Positions 43,398-52,338 of a stretch of DNA of 64,000 bases are shown one piece after another. Under the pieces are notes generated by a model, which searched no databases, was not told the DNA's origin, and saw only the letters and a list, made by a program, of their open reading frames with translations. Each line of letters begins with the position of its first letter. The first letter of the stretch is position 1. Location of the stretch: the NCBI GenBank assembly GCA_036506275.1, contig DASXSB010000014.1:1-64000 (forward strand), in the 5' to 3' direction. A program made the translations under genes and the position numbers. Source of the stretch: DASXSB01 sp036506275 (GTDB taxonomy: Bacteria; Methylomirabilota; Methylomirabilia; Rokubacteriales; CSP1-6).

Positions 43398-44518
43398 TGG
43401 TGCGGCCCACCACCACCGAGCTCCTGAAGTACTTCCTCTATCTGGGGAGCCTCGGATTCGGTGGGCCCGTCGCGCTCGTGGGCTACATGCAGCGCGATCT
43501 CGTCGAGCGCCGCCCCTGGTTCTCGAAAGAGGAGTACATGAAGTCGCTCGCCCTCGCGCAGCTCGCGCCCGGCCCGCTCGCGGCCCAGCTCGCGATCTGT
43601 CTCGGCTACGTCCACTCGCGCGTGCGCGGAGCGAGCCTGGTCGCCCTCACCTTCGTGCTGCCGTCGTTCGTGATGACGGTCGTCATCAGCTGGCTCTACG
43701 TCCGCTTCGGCGGCTTGCCGTGGATGCAGGCCGCGTTCTACGGCGTGGGCGCGACCGTGATCGGGATCATCGTGCTCGCCGCCTACAAGCTGGCGCGCCT
43801 CACCATGGCCAAGGACAAGGTCCAGTGGCTGCTGTTCGTGATGATGGCCGCGGTCACGGCGTGGACGGAGTCCGAGATCCTCTGGCTCTTCCTGCTCTGT
43901 GGCGTGGTGGCGGTGGTCGCGCAGGCGCCGCCGGCGTGGCTCCGGCGCTCCGCGCCCGCCTGCCTCGCGGTGGCGGCGACTCCCGACGTGCTCGCGCAGC
44001 TCTTCTGGTTCTTCGCGAAGGCGGGCGCCTTCGTGTTCGGGAGCGGCCTCGCCATCGTGCCGTTCCTGTATGGCGGGGTGGTGCAGCAGTACGGTTGGCT
44101 GAACGACCAGCAGTTCCTCGACGCCGTCGCCGTCGCCATGCTGACGCCGGGTCCGATCGTCATCACGGTCGCCTTCATCGGATACCTGGTGGCGAGCTTT
44201 CCGGGGGCGGTGGCGGCCGCCGTCGGCGTCTTCCTGCCCGTTTACCTGTTCGTGGTGATCCCGTTTCCCTTCTTCGATCGCATCAGCGGAAACCCGAAGG
44301 TGAAGGCCTTCGTGGCCGGGCTCACCGCGGCCGCCTCCGGCACCATCGCCGGCGCCTGCGTCGTACTCGCACGCCGGGCCATCGTCGACGTGCCGACGCT
44401 CCTCATCGCCGCCGCCGCCCTCGGGCTCTCCATTCGCTTCAAGGTTCCGGAGCCCGTGCTCATCGCGGCCGGGGCGGCGGCCGGCTTCGTGATCTTTTCC
44501 GTTCGTAGAGGAGGATGA
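43394..44518 (+). CDS. chrA: ChrA chromate transporter (second copy)
   Basis: A 374-residue long-chain ChrA, distinct from the first copy: first CHR domain with FLYLGSLGFGGPVALVGYMQRDL and LAQLAPGPLAAQLAICLGY, second with FFAKAGAFVFGSGLAIVPFLYGG and VAMLTPGPIVITVAFIGYL. Both domains carry the GGP/TPGP signatures. ATG at 43394 overlaps the upstream stop (ATGA); ATG 43397 is a possible start too. Two different long-chain ChrA proteins in a row could form heteromers or have different affinity. Confidence 0.95.
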   Translation: MMVRPTTTELLKYFLYLGSLGFGGPVALVGYMQRDLVERRPWFSKEEYMKSLALAQLAPGPLAAQLAICLGYVHSRVRGASLVALTFVLPSFVMTVVISWLYVRFGGLPWMQAAFYGVGATVIGIIVLAAYKLARLTMAKDKVQWLLFVMMAAVTAWTESEILWLFLLCGVVAVVAQAPPAWLRRSAPACLAVAATPDVLAQLFWFFAKAGAFVFGSGLAIVPFLYGGVVQQYGWLNDQQFLDAVAVAMLTPGPIVITVAFIGYLVASFPGAVAAAVGVFLPVYLFVVIPFPFFDRISGNPKVKAFVAGLTAAASGTIAGACVVLARRAIVDVPTLLIAAAALGLSIRFKVPEPVLIAAGAAAGFVIFSVRRGG

Positions 44519-44520
44519 CC

Positions 44521-45348
44521 ATGAAGTGGATCACGCGTGAGCGTGCTCGTGTGGATCGCATCGCCTGTCCGTGGTTGATCACGCGCTTCATCGATCCGAG
44601 TCCCGTGTTTCTCTTCGTCCCTGCCTCGGAGGTCGTCGCCGCCGCGCAGCGGGAAGGCGCCATTCCGTACGACATTCCGAACGTCGAGCTCGGTCATCAC
44701 GGGAGGCGCTGCTCGTTCGATGCGTTCATCGATCGCTACGAGCTCGGCGATCCCGCCCTCGGCACCCTCGCCGACATCGTGCGCGGCGCCGATACCGACG
44801 ATCGTGCGCTCACGCCGGAATCGGCGGGCCTGTACGCGGCCGCCACCGGGTTCCAGGCGATCAGCCGGGACGACTTCGACAACATGGAGCGGCAATTCCC
44901 GATGTACGACGCGCTCTACGCGTTTGCGCGCACGAAGGCGGCCCCCGTGGGCACGCCCCCGGCGCGAGTCCTGTTCGTGTGCCTCCACGGCGCCGCCAAG
45001 AGCGTCGTCGCGGCGGCTCACCTCCGCCGACTGGCGGCCGCGCGGGGGCTTCCCATCGAGGCCGTGGCGGCGGGCACGGAGCCCGATCGTGAGCTGGCCC
45101 CGGCGGCGGTGAAGGGCCTCGCGGGAGACGGCCTGACGGCGGCGCCGCGCCGGCCGCGGCCGGTCACGCTGTACGACCTCCAGCGCGCCACGCGCGTGGT
45201 GACGTTCGGCTGCGACGTCGTGCCCGCTCACGGCCAGCCGACGGAACAGTGGGATGTCCCGGCCGTGAGCGACGGCTACGAGGCGGCGCGGGACCGCATC
45301 GTCGCCCACGTGGAGCGCCTGGTGGCCGACGTCGCGCGCGGGGCCTGA
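44521..45348 (+). CDS. ChrB C-terminal domain fused to an ArsC/low-molecular-weight phosphatase-like domain
   Basis: A 275-residue fusion. Residues 1-140 match ChrB_C (RERARVDRIACPWLITRFIDPSPVFLFVPA, IPNVELGHHGRRCSFDAF) without the DNA-binding half. Residues about 145-270 match the ArsC/protein-tyrosine-phosphatase fold (ARVLFVCLHGAAKSVVAAAHL). The usual CX5R phosphate loop has Lys in place of Arg, and no second redox cysteine pattern of ArsC is clear; the domain may bind oxyanions rather than reduce arsenate. The ATG at 44521 is six bases from AGGAGG, better placed than 44515. It closes the chr operon. Confidence 0.85.
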   Translation: MKWITRERARVDRIACPWLITRFIDPSPVFLFVPASEVVAAAQREGAIPYDIPNVELGHHGRRCSFDAFIDRYELGDPALGTLADIVRGADTDDRALTPESAGLYAAATGFQAISRDDFDNMERQFPMYDALYAFARTKAAPVGTPPARVLFVCLHGAAKSVVAAAHLRRLAAARGLPIEAVAAGTEPDRELAPAAVKGLAGDGLTAAPRRPRPVTLYDLQRATRVVTFGCDVVPAHGQPTEQWDVPAVSDGYEAARDRIVAHVERLVADVARGA

Positions 45349-45363
45349 GCGCGCGGACGTCGA

Positions 45364-45385
45364 GGCGCGCGGCGTCGAGCGCGCC
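45364..45385. terminator. Hairpin between the convergent chr operon and SnoaL-like gene
   Basis: GGCGCGC (45364-45370) and GCGCGCC (45379-45385) form a seven-pair stem with an eight-base loop in the 55-base gap between two genes that face each other. It may act as a shared terminator. No U-tract is present on either side. Confidence 0.4.
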
Positions 45386-45403
45386 GCCGCCGGGCGCACG
45401 GCC

Positions 45404-45775
45404 TCAGACGCGGCCCACGTGCGCGGCGACCGCCAGCCAGCGCCCGTCGCGTCGCGCCCACACGTCCGTGTAGCGCCCGCGCCCGTCCTGGCCGTCCGGG
45501 CGCCGGTACGTCGTGCGCGCGTGGATGATGGCGACGTCGCCTATGATGCGGACGTTCACGTCGTGGGCGGCGAGATCCTTGATCTGCACGGGACGCGCCG
45601 TCTGCGCGAGGAAGGCGGTGCGATCGACGAGAGTCCCATCCGGATTGCTGCACAGGAAGTCGGGCGCGAGGATCTCGTCGAACCGTCGCACGTCGCCGTC
45701 CTGGACCGATCGAATGTATTCCCGATTCAGCTCGAGCAGGGTCTCGAGATCCGGCCTGGCTGCGCTGTCGGTCAT
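45404..45775 (-). CDS. SnoaL-like / NTF2-fold protein (DUF4440 type)
   Basis: A 123-residue NTF2-fold protein (LLELNREYIRSVQDGDVRRFDEILAPDFLCSNPDG, IHARTTYRRPDGQDGRGRYTDVWARRDGRW). Such proteins are small enzymes or binding modules of very varied roles; none can be assigned. The ATG at 45775 is 131 bases from a divergent TPP-enzyme gene. It faces the chr operon and probably does not belong to it. Confidence 0.85.
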   Translation of the reverse strand: MTDSAARPDLETLLELNREYIRSVQDGDVRRFDEILAPDFLCSNPDGTLVDRTAFLAQTARPVQIKDLAAHDVNVRIIGDVAIIHARTTYRRPDGQDGRGRYTDVWARRDGRWLAVAAHVGRV

Positions 45776-45906
45776 GCAGTCTCCTCCTCGGCGCTCCCGG
45801 CGAGCGGGTGCCGCCGCCCCCAGTGTATTCCTCCCCCGCGTCGACGGAAGCCTGCGGGTGGGCGGACGCGCGAGCGTGCGATACTGCGCCGTTGGAGGGA
45901 TCGGCC

Positions 45907-47631
45907 ATGGGGTTTCGGACGCTGCATCCCGAGACGACGGCGGAGGCGTACCTCGAGCTGCTGAAGGACCGCGGCATCGACGTCTTTCTCGGCAACGCCG
46001 GCACCGACTTCGCATCGCTCGTGGAAGCGTTCGCGCGCTTCGAGGCGGAGGACGGCCGCGGACCGCGCCCGCTGGTGGTGCCGCACGAGTTCGTGGCGGT
46101 GTCGATGGCGCACGGCTACTACGCGGCGAGCGGCCGCCCGGCGGCGGTGATGGTCCACGTCAACGTGGGCACCGGCAACGCCGCCACCGCCATCATCACC
46201 GCCGCCCGCGCCAACGTGCCCGTCCTCATGACGGCGGGGCGGACGCCGATCACCGAGGAGGGCCTGCCCGGCGCCCGCGACCTGCACATCCACTGGGCGC
46301 AGGAGAGCTTCGACCAGGCGGCGATGCTGCGCGAATACGTGAAGTGGGACTACGAGCTGCGCACGCCCGTGCAGCTCGAGTCGGTGGTCGATCGCGCCTT
46401 CGAGCTGATGCAGGCGGATCCGCGCGGGCCCGTCTACCTGACGCTGCCGCGGGAGGTGCTGGCCGCCCGTCCCGGCGCGCTCACGATCACGTCGCCGCCG
46501 CGGCGAGAGTCCCGGAGCGAGCGGTTTCCGGATCCCGCGCGGATCGACGAGGCCGCGCGCATCCTCGCCCGCGCCGACTATCCGATCGTCCTCACCTCGG
46601 CGGCGGGCATCGACGCGCGCGCGGTCGCCGGCCTCGTCGAGCTGGCGGAGGCGGGCGGGATCGGCGTCGTGGAAGCGGATCCGATCTATCTGAACTTCTC
46701 GCACGGACACGATCTCCACCTCGGCTACAACCAGGCGGGAGCGACGAATCCCTCCGTCGGCGACGCCGACGCGATCATGGTCGTGGAGGCGGACGTCCCC
46801 TGGTATCCGGCGCTGAAGAAGCCCGCCCCCCACGCGCCGGTCATCCATCTCGGTGTCGATCCGTTCTTCTCGCGCTATCCGATGCGCAGCTATCCGTGCG
46901 ACGTGCCGATCGCGGCCACGCCGGCGGCAGCCCTGCCCCTGCTCGCGGACGCGGTCCGTCGCCACGCCGATCCGGCGGCGGTGATGCGGCGTCGCGAGCG
47001 TCTTGCCGCCGAGCACCGACGGCGCCAGGCCGCCTGGGAACAGACGGCGCTCGGACAGTCGAGCTCGTCGACGATCGGCTTCGCATGGGCGTCGCGCTGC
47101 ATCGGCGAGATCGTGGACGAGAGCACGGCCGTCGTGAACGAATATCCGCTCGATCGACGCTTCGCCGTCCTCACACGATCCGGCAGCTACTTCGGGTCGC
47201 CGCACTCGAGCGGCCTCGGGTTCGGTCTGGGAGCCGCCCTCGGTGTGAAGCTCGCCCGTCCGGCGTCGACGGTCATCGCCACCGTCGGCGACGGCGCCTA
47301 CTTCTTCGGAGAGCCGCTGTCCTGCCTGTTCGTGCAGCGCGCGCACCGACTGCCGATCCTCACCGTCGTCTTCAACAACCAGCAATGGGAAGCGGTGAAG
47401 TTCGGGGCGCTGGCGGTGCATCCGGCCGGCGTCGCGAAATCGCGCGGGCGCTTCCCGCTCAGCGAGCTCCGGCCCTCGCCGCGCTTCGAGGAGATGGCGA
47501 AGACAGTGGACGGCTACGGTGAGCGGGTGGAGGGTCCGAGCGAGCTGCCGGGCGCGCTCAAGCGCGGGCTGGCGGCCGTGCGCGAAGGGCGGCCCGCCAT
47601 CCTGAACGTCCTTTGCCAGCGTGAGGTCTAG
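45907..47631 (+). CDS. Thiamine pyrophosphate-dependent enzyme, acetolactate-synthase/decarboxylase family
   Basis: A 574-residue enzyme with the three-domain TPP fold. The N-terminal domain has the activating Glu in VVPHEFVAVSMAHGY. The C-terminal domain has the TPP-magnesium motif starting at VGDGAYFFGEP and ending at VVFNNQQW. The substrate channel is not that of classical IlvB, so benzoylformate decarboxylase-like, oxalyl-CoA or related 2-oxoacid reactions are possible. GGAGGG lies nine bases before the ATG. Its stop overlaps the next gene by 11 bases, coupling it to an esterase-like protein. Confidence 0.87.
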   Translation: MGFRTLHPETTAEAYLELLKDRGIDVFLGNAGTDFASLVEAFARFEAEDGRGPRPLVVPHEFVAVSMAHGYYAASGRPAAVMVHVNVGTGNAATAIITAARANVPVLMTAGRTPITEEGLPGARDLHIHWAQESFDQAAMLREYVKWDYELRTPVQLESVVDRAFELMQADPRGPVYLTLPREVLAARPGALTITSPPRRESRSERFPDPARIDEAARILARADYPIVLTSAAGIDARAVAGLVELAEAGGIGVVEADPIYLNFSHGHDLHLGYNQAGATNPSVGDADAIMVVEADVPWYPALKKPAPHAPVIHLGVDPFFSRYPMRSYPCDVPIAATPAAALPLLADAVRRHADPAAVMRRRERLAAEHRRRQAAWEQTALGQSSSSTIGFAWASRCIGEIVDESTAVVNEYPLDRRFAVLTRSGSYFGSPHSSGLGFGLGAALGVKLARPASTVIATVGDGAYFFGEPLSCLFVQRAHRLPILTVVFNNQQWEAVKFGALAVHPAGVAKSRGRFPLSELRPSPRFEEMAKTVDGYGERVEGPSELPGALKRGLAAVREGRPAILNVLCQREV

Positions 47632-49411
47632 GGGACTGACCGTTCGCGGCGCCGGCGCTCGTCGAGTGCCGCGATGGGTGGAGTGGGCAAGGGTGATCGT
47701 CGCGCTCGCGCTGTTCGCGGGTTCCGCCCAGACGGCGGCACAGCCGCGACCGGCGGCGCCCGGATGGACGGTGATCCGCGACATTCCCTACCCCGGCGCC
47801 GCCAAGGGCGACCGCCGCCGCAGTCTCGATCTCTATCAGCCGTCCGAGCGCGGACAGAAGCCGCCGCTCGTGATCTTCATCCACGGCGGATTCTGGTTGC
47901 TCGACGACGACCACTATCGGATCGGCCCCGCCTTCGCGGAGTCCCTCGCGAAGGAGGGAGTGGCGGTGGCGCTCCTGCGCTATCGGCTGGCGCCGGGCGC
48001 CCGCCATCCCGCGCAGGCGGAGGACGTCGCCGCCGGTGTCGCGCTCCTCGTCCGCCAGGCGGAGCGCTACGGATACGACGGCAAACGCATCTATCTCGCG
48101 GGCCATTCGGCGGGCGGACATCTCGCCGCCCTCGTCGCTCTCGACCCGAGGTACCTGGCCCGGCACCAGGTCACTCCGGCCGCGCTCGCGGGCGTGATCC
48201 CGTTCAGCGGCATCTACGATCTCTCGCTCCGCCCCGGGATCTCCGACAATCAGCGCGAGGCAACGGAGAAAACGTTCGGCAAGGATCCCGGCGTGCTCGA
48301 GCAGGCCTCGCCGCTGCGTCACGTGCGGGCGACGGCGCCGCCGTTCCTGATCCTCGGTGCCCAGAACGACTTCCCCGAGTTCCTTCCCGACATGAAACGT
48401 TTCTCCGACGCCCTCATGCGCGCCGGGCAGCCGTCGGCGGAGCGGTGGATCGTACCGAACGTGGACCATTTCAGCCTCGTCCAGCTCGACGACCGGGACA
48501 ACAGCGTCCGCTTCCTGGTGCTGGACTTCATCAAGGTCACGCCGCTGCCGCCATCGGTCAAGATGTGGGCGGACGCCCGACGGCGCTGGCGCGATCCGCC
48601 CTTCACCACACTACCGTTCTGGCGCCACGCCAATCTCATTCGCCCGTACCCGGTCGATCAGCGCTTCGTGGCCAGCCTCATCGCCGTCTTCGGCGACTCG
48701 CGGCACGAGCTCCTTGAATGGCCGCTGGAACGGTTCCACGCCATCGGCCTCTTCGACTATCTGGCGGCGCTGCCGGCGGCCAAGCTCGGCCGCGGCGACT
48801 ATCTGGTGGTCACCAACGTTCAGAACGAGAAGCGCTTCTGGCGACGGGAAACGATTGCCCCCTACGACCCCGTCCTCGTCGTGGGGCTCGACGACGAGAA
48901 GAACCTCTTCCGGCTCAGCATCTTCTATCGCGGCCAGCGCGAGTATTCGTGGAAGGACGGTCCCATGCCGCCCATGATGGCGCGCCCGCTGGGCGCATTC
49001 GTCCACTTCATGAAGGAGCCGCCCCCTGACGTCGAATTGGAGGCCCGGCACTTCGGACTCACCGACGATTCGTTCCGTCTGGTGGCGAACGATCCTCTCG
49101 CCGCCCTCCGCGACCTTCCCAAGGACGTCTTCGACACCGTCACGGAGCGCAACGCCTGCGTGTACTGCCATAGCTGGCGCGGCGCGGGGACGACCAGCCA
49201 CCACGTGACGGCGGAGACCGGCAGCGCCCACGGTGGGATGGCGCTGCCGCTGGAATCGTATCCGCCCGAAGTATGGAAGGCGTTTCTCTTCGACCACGAG
49301 GCGGTGGTGCGGAAGATCGGGGTCCGGCCCAACCCCGTGGCCGATCCCGCGCGGCAAGCGCTGTACGAGCTGGTGAACGAGTCGCGACGCGTCCAGGAGC
49401 GGAAACGATAG
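47621..49411 (+). CDS. Exported alpha/beta-hydrolase fused to a C-terminal domain with a CxxCH haem motif
   Basis: A 596-residue protein with a hydrophobic segment at 24-42 (VIVALALFAGSAQTAAQ, signal or anchor). Residues about 60-310 are an esterase: oxyanion HGGFW, nucleophile GHSAGG, and a His near VDHFSL. Residues about 315-596 have no clear match; they contain one c-type haem motif, CVYCH, near residue 510. If the haem is attached, the protein would be a secreted esterase with a cytochrome part, which I have not seen often. The GTG at 47621 lies inside the TPP gene; coupling is likely. Confidence 0.75.
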   Translation: MRSRGLTVRGAGARRVPRWVEWARVIVALALFAGSAQTAAQPRPAAPGWTVIRDIPYPGAAKGDRRRSLDLYQPSERGQKPPLVIFIHGGFWLLDDDHYRIGPAFAESLAKEGVAVALLRYRLAPGARHPAQAEDVAAGVALLVRQAERYGYDGKRIYLAGHSAGGHLAALVALDPRYLARHQVTPAALAGVIPFSGIYDLSLRPGISDNQREATEKTFGKDPGVLEQASPLRHVRATAPPFLILGAQNDFPEFLPDMKRFSDALMRAGQPSAERWIVPNVDHFSLVQLDDRDNSVRFLVLDFIKVTPLPPSVKMWADARRRWRDPPFTTLPFWRHANLIRPYPVDQRFVASLIAVFGDSRHELLEWPLERFHAIGLFDYLAALPAAKLGRGDYLVVTNVQNEKRFWRRETIAPYDPVLVVGLDDEKNLFRLSIFYRGQREYSWKDGPMPPMMARPLGAFVHFMKEPPPDVELEARHFGLTDDSFRLVANDPLAALRDLPKDVFDTVTERNACVYCHSWRGAGTTSHHVTAETGSAHGGMALPLESYPPEVWKAFLFDHEAVVRKIGVRPNPVADPARQALYELVNESRRVQERKR

Positions 49412-49415
49412 CCCC

Positions 49416-50591
49416 ATGACCGCTCACGGGTTCTGGCTCTTCGACACCGCCATCGGCCGCTGCGGCATCGCGTGGGGCGCGCACGGCGTCGCCGGCGTGC
49501 AGCTTCCGGAGGCGCGCGAAGCGGCCACCCGCGCGCGCGTGACCGAGCGCTTTCCGGACGCCACGGAAGGGACGCCGCCCCCCGCCGTGCAGCGCGCCGT
49601 CGATGGTATCGTCGCCCTCCTTCGCGGCGAGTCGAGCCAGCTCGACGACGTCGTCCTCGACATGGACGGCGTGCCGCCGTTCCACCGCCGCGTCTACGAG
49701 GTCGCGCGGACGATCCCGCCCGGCGCCACGCTCTCGTACGGCGACGTGGCGGCGCGGATGGGCGCGGCCGGCGCCGCGCGCGCGGTGGGACAGGCGCTGG
49801 GCCGCAATCCATTTGCGATCGTGGTGCCGTGCCACCGCGTGCTCGCCGCCGGCGGCAAGGTCGGCGGCTTCTCCGCGAACGGCGGGCTCCGCACCAAGCT
49901 CCGGCTCCTCGCCATCGAAGGCGCGCGTGCGCGCGGCGACGGGGCGGGCGGGGACAAGGGGTTCGCGTTCGATCCCGCCGTCGCCGTCGCGCACCTGCGC
50001 ACGGCCGATCCCGCCTTCGCGCGCGTCATCGAGGCCGTGGGGCCGTTTCGCATGCACATCAGACCGACGCCGAGCCTCTTCGCCGCCCTCGCGGAGGCGA
50101 TCGTCTACCAACAGCTCAACGGGATCGCGGCGGGGACGATCTTCGCGCGCGTGTGCGCGCTCTTCCCGCGCGCGCACGAGGGCCTCACACCTGCCCACAT
50201 CCTGCGCGCCTCCGACGCCCGCTTGCGGGGCGCCGGCCTCTCGCGGTCGAAGCTCCTCTCCCTCCGCGACCTCGCGCGCCGCGCGAGCGCGGGCGAGATC
50301 CCCACCCTCGCCGAGGTCCACGGCATGGACGACGAGGCGATCATCGAGCGCCTCACGCACGTGCGCGGGATCGGACGGTGGACGGTGGAGATGCTGCTCA
50401 TGTTCCGTCTCGGCCGCGCCGACGTGCTGCCCGCGGACGACTACGGCATCCGGAAGGGGTTTTCGATCGCGTTCAAGAAACGCGAGCTGCCGTCACGCCG
50501 GGACCTCGAGAAGCGCGGCGCCCGGTGGAAGCCGTACCGCACGGTGGCGAGCTGGTATCTGTGGCGGGCGGTGGAGCTGGCCCCGCGATAG
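49416..50591 (+). CDS. Fusion of O6-alkylguanine-DNA alkyltransferase (Ogt) and AlkA-like 3-methyladenine glycosylase
   Basis: A 391-residue DNA-repair fusion. Residues 1-170 are Ogt/MGMT with the active-site loop VVPCHRVL (Cys acceptor), SYGDVAARMG and GGFSANGGLRTK. Residues about 185-390 are an HhH-GPD glycosylase: hairpin THVRGIGRWTVEMLLMF and catalytic Asp in VLPADDYGIRKG. One protein therefore reverses O6-alkylguanine and removes N3-alkyl bases. The N-terminal Ada sensing domain and HTH are absent, so it is not the Ada regulator. It starts four bases after the esterase gene. Confidence 0.93.
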   Translation: MTAHGFWLFDTAIGRCGIAWGAHGVAGVQLPEAREAATRARVTERFPDATEGTPPPAVQRAVDGIVALLRGESSQLDDVVLDMDGVPPFHRRVYEVARTIPPGATLSYGDVAARMGAAGAARAVGQALGRNPFAIVVPCHRVLAAGGKVGGFSANGGLRTKLRLLAIEGARARGDGAGGDKGFAFDPAVAVAHLRTADPAFARVIEAVGPFRMHIRPTPSLFAALAEAIVYQQLNGIAAGTIFARVCALFPRAHEGLTPAHILRASDARLRGAGLSRSKLLSLRDLARRASAGEIPTLAEVHGMDDEAIIERLTHVRGIGRWTVEMLLMFRLGRADVLPADDYGIRKGFSIAFKKRELPSRRDLEKRGARWKPYRTVASWYLWRAVELAPR

Positions 50592-50604
50592 CTCGCGCGG
50601 GAGC

Positions 50605-52140
50605 TCAGCGCCCGGGCTTGAGCTTCAGGTCCTCGTAGGGCGCGGAATACGAAAAACCCTTGATGTGATCGACGGCCGCCTCTTCCACTCGCGGCCCGAT
50701 GCCCCACAGGAAGGCGAGCTCGTAGATCGGCACGTGCATCACCCGATCGTGCATGATCTGCTGGATCTGGTAGAGCATGGCCTCGCGCTTCTTCCGATCG
50801 AGCTCGCGGGCCTGGCGCTCGTAGAGATCCTCGATTTCCGGCACCACGCCCGACGAATAGATCCCGTTCTTGGTGACGTAGACCTCGATGCGCGTGGCCG
50901 CGTTCCCGGCGGGAGCGCCGAGACCCATGATGACGCCCTTGAGCTTGTGCTCGCGCCAGGCCGTGAGGAACGTGGCGCGCTCCATCGTGCGCATGCGCGT
51001 GCGGATGCCCACCGACTGGAGATAGTTCCCGATCGCCTCCGCGAGCGAGAAGAACGGCGGAAACGGCGTGAGGTCGCCGGCGTCGAAGCCGGACGGGTAT
51101 CCGGCCTCGGCCAGGAGCTTCCGGGCCTGCGCGGGATCGTAGGCGGGCGGCTCGTACGCCCGCGCGAAGTCGAGCGTCCGCGGCACGAGGCCGCCGGTGG
51201 GGCGCGACATCCCGAGCGTCTCCGCCTGGTTGAGCCCGTTGCGGTCGAGCGCGTAGCTGGCCGCGAGGCGAACGCGGCGGTCGTGCCATGGCGACTTCGG
51301 ATCCCACTGCTCGGGCAGATCGAGGAAGACGACGCCGGGAGGCTTGGCGGCGGCGAGGCGCAATCCCGGTGTGCGCTTGATGTCCTCTGCCGTGGGCCCG
51401 CTCAGTAGATAGACGATGTCGACGTCGCCCGACTTGAGAGCGGCGGCGCGCGTGGTCTCGTCGGGCATGCTGCGAAAGACCAGTCGCTTCACGGACGGGA
51501 TCTTGCGCCAGTAGCCGTCGAAGGCCTCCATCACCAGCTCGACGCCCGGGTTGAAGCTAACCACCCGGTACGGGCCCGCGCCCACCGGCGCCTTCTTGAA
51601 GCCGTCGTCACCGACCTTCTCGACGTACTTCTTGGGCACGATCCAGGCGGCGCCGGTGGCGGAGGTGCCGTAGAAGGTCATGAAGTCCGGCCACGGCTCC
51701 TTCAACTGGAAGCTGACGCGGCCGGGCGCGACGACGGAGACCTCGCGCACCTTGTCCTTGAGGAGTTTGGCGGCGGCGCCCTTGTAGCGGTCGAAGGAGA
51801 ACTTCACGTCTTCGGCCGTCACCGGATCGCCGTTGTGAAACTTCACGCCCTTCCGGAGGACGAACTCGTACGTGAGGCTGTCCTTCGACACCGTCCACGA
51901 CTCCGCCAGGCTCGGCGTGTTGTCCCCCGCCGGCATCGGCTTCACGAGCGCGTCGTGGATGGCGTACAGGACCATGAACGGATTGATGAAGGCCTCGGTG
52001 TCGCTGGGATCGAGCCAGCGCGCGGCGAGGGTGACGTGGAGTCCCCACGTGAGCGTTCCCTCGGGTGCGGCCACCGCCGATCCGGAGAGCACCGCGAGCA
52101 AGATCAGGACGCCGAGCGCGTAGCGCAGGGAATTCGCCAT
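50605..52140 (-). CDS. Oligopeptide/dipeptide-type ABC transporter substrate-binding protein
   Basis: A 511-residue SBP family 5 (DppA/OppA) protein with signal peptide to about residue 25 (LRYALGVLILLAVLSGSAVA). Family motifs are LAESWTVSKDSLTYEFVLRKGVKFHNGDPVTAEDVKFSFDR and GAGPYRVVSF. It would bind peptides or other amphiphilic compounds in the periplasm. No permease or ATPase gene is adjacent on its strand; it faces the liv operon across 198 bases. Confidence 0.92.
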   Translation of the reverse strand: MANSLRYALGVLILLAVLSGSAVAAPEGTLTWGLHVTLAARWLDPSDTEAFINPFMVLYAIHDALVKPMPAGDNTPSLAESWTVSKDSLTYEFVLRKGVKFHNGDPVTAEDVKFSFDRYKGAAAKLLKDKVREVSVVAPGRVSFQLKEPWPDFMTFYGTSATGAAWIVPKKYVEKVGDDGFKKAPVGAGPYRVVSFNPGVELVMEAFDGYWRKIPSVKRLVFRSMPDETTRAAALKSGDVDIVYLLSGPTAEDIKRTPGLRLAAAKPPGVVFLDLPEQWDPKSPWHDRRVRLAASYALDRNGLNQAETLGMSRPTGGLVPRTLDFARAYEPPAYDPAQARKLLAEAGYPSGFDAGDLTPFPPFFSLAEAIGNYLQSVGIRTRMRTMERATFLTAWREHKLKGVIMGLGAPAGNAATRIEVYVTKNGIYSSGVVPEIEDLYERQARELDRKKREAMLYQIQQIMHDRVMHVPIYELAFLWGIGPRVEEAAVDHIKGFSYSAPYEDLKLKPGR

Positions 52141-52169
52141 GGCCGCGCTAGGGTAACACCGCCCCTGCC

Positions 52170-52199
52170 TTGACAAGCAGCGACGAATGACGGTAGGGT
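52170..52199 (+). promoter_or_regulatory. Possible promoter of the liv operon
   Basis: TTGACA (52170-52175), an 18-base spacer and TAGGGT (52194-52199) lie in the 198-base divergent gap. The -35 box is perfect but the -10 box is weak, and the start site would be about 130 bases before livG. Confidence 0.35.
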
Positions 52200-52338
52200 G
52201 CGCCCCACTCGCGCACCCGGTCGTCCGACCCTCGAGGGAAATCACATGACCCGGAGTAGGGTTGAGGACAATCTTGCGACGCCCCCTCTGGTCCTCGTGG
52301 CCGGCGGGGGCGTTCGCGCGTGTGCCGCCTGAGCGGCG

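Noticed and set aside
44521..45348. Functional arsenate reductase
   Set aside because: The CX5R loop has Lys for Arg and the added redox cysteines of ArsC are not evident.
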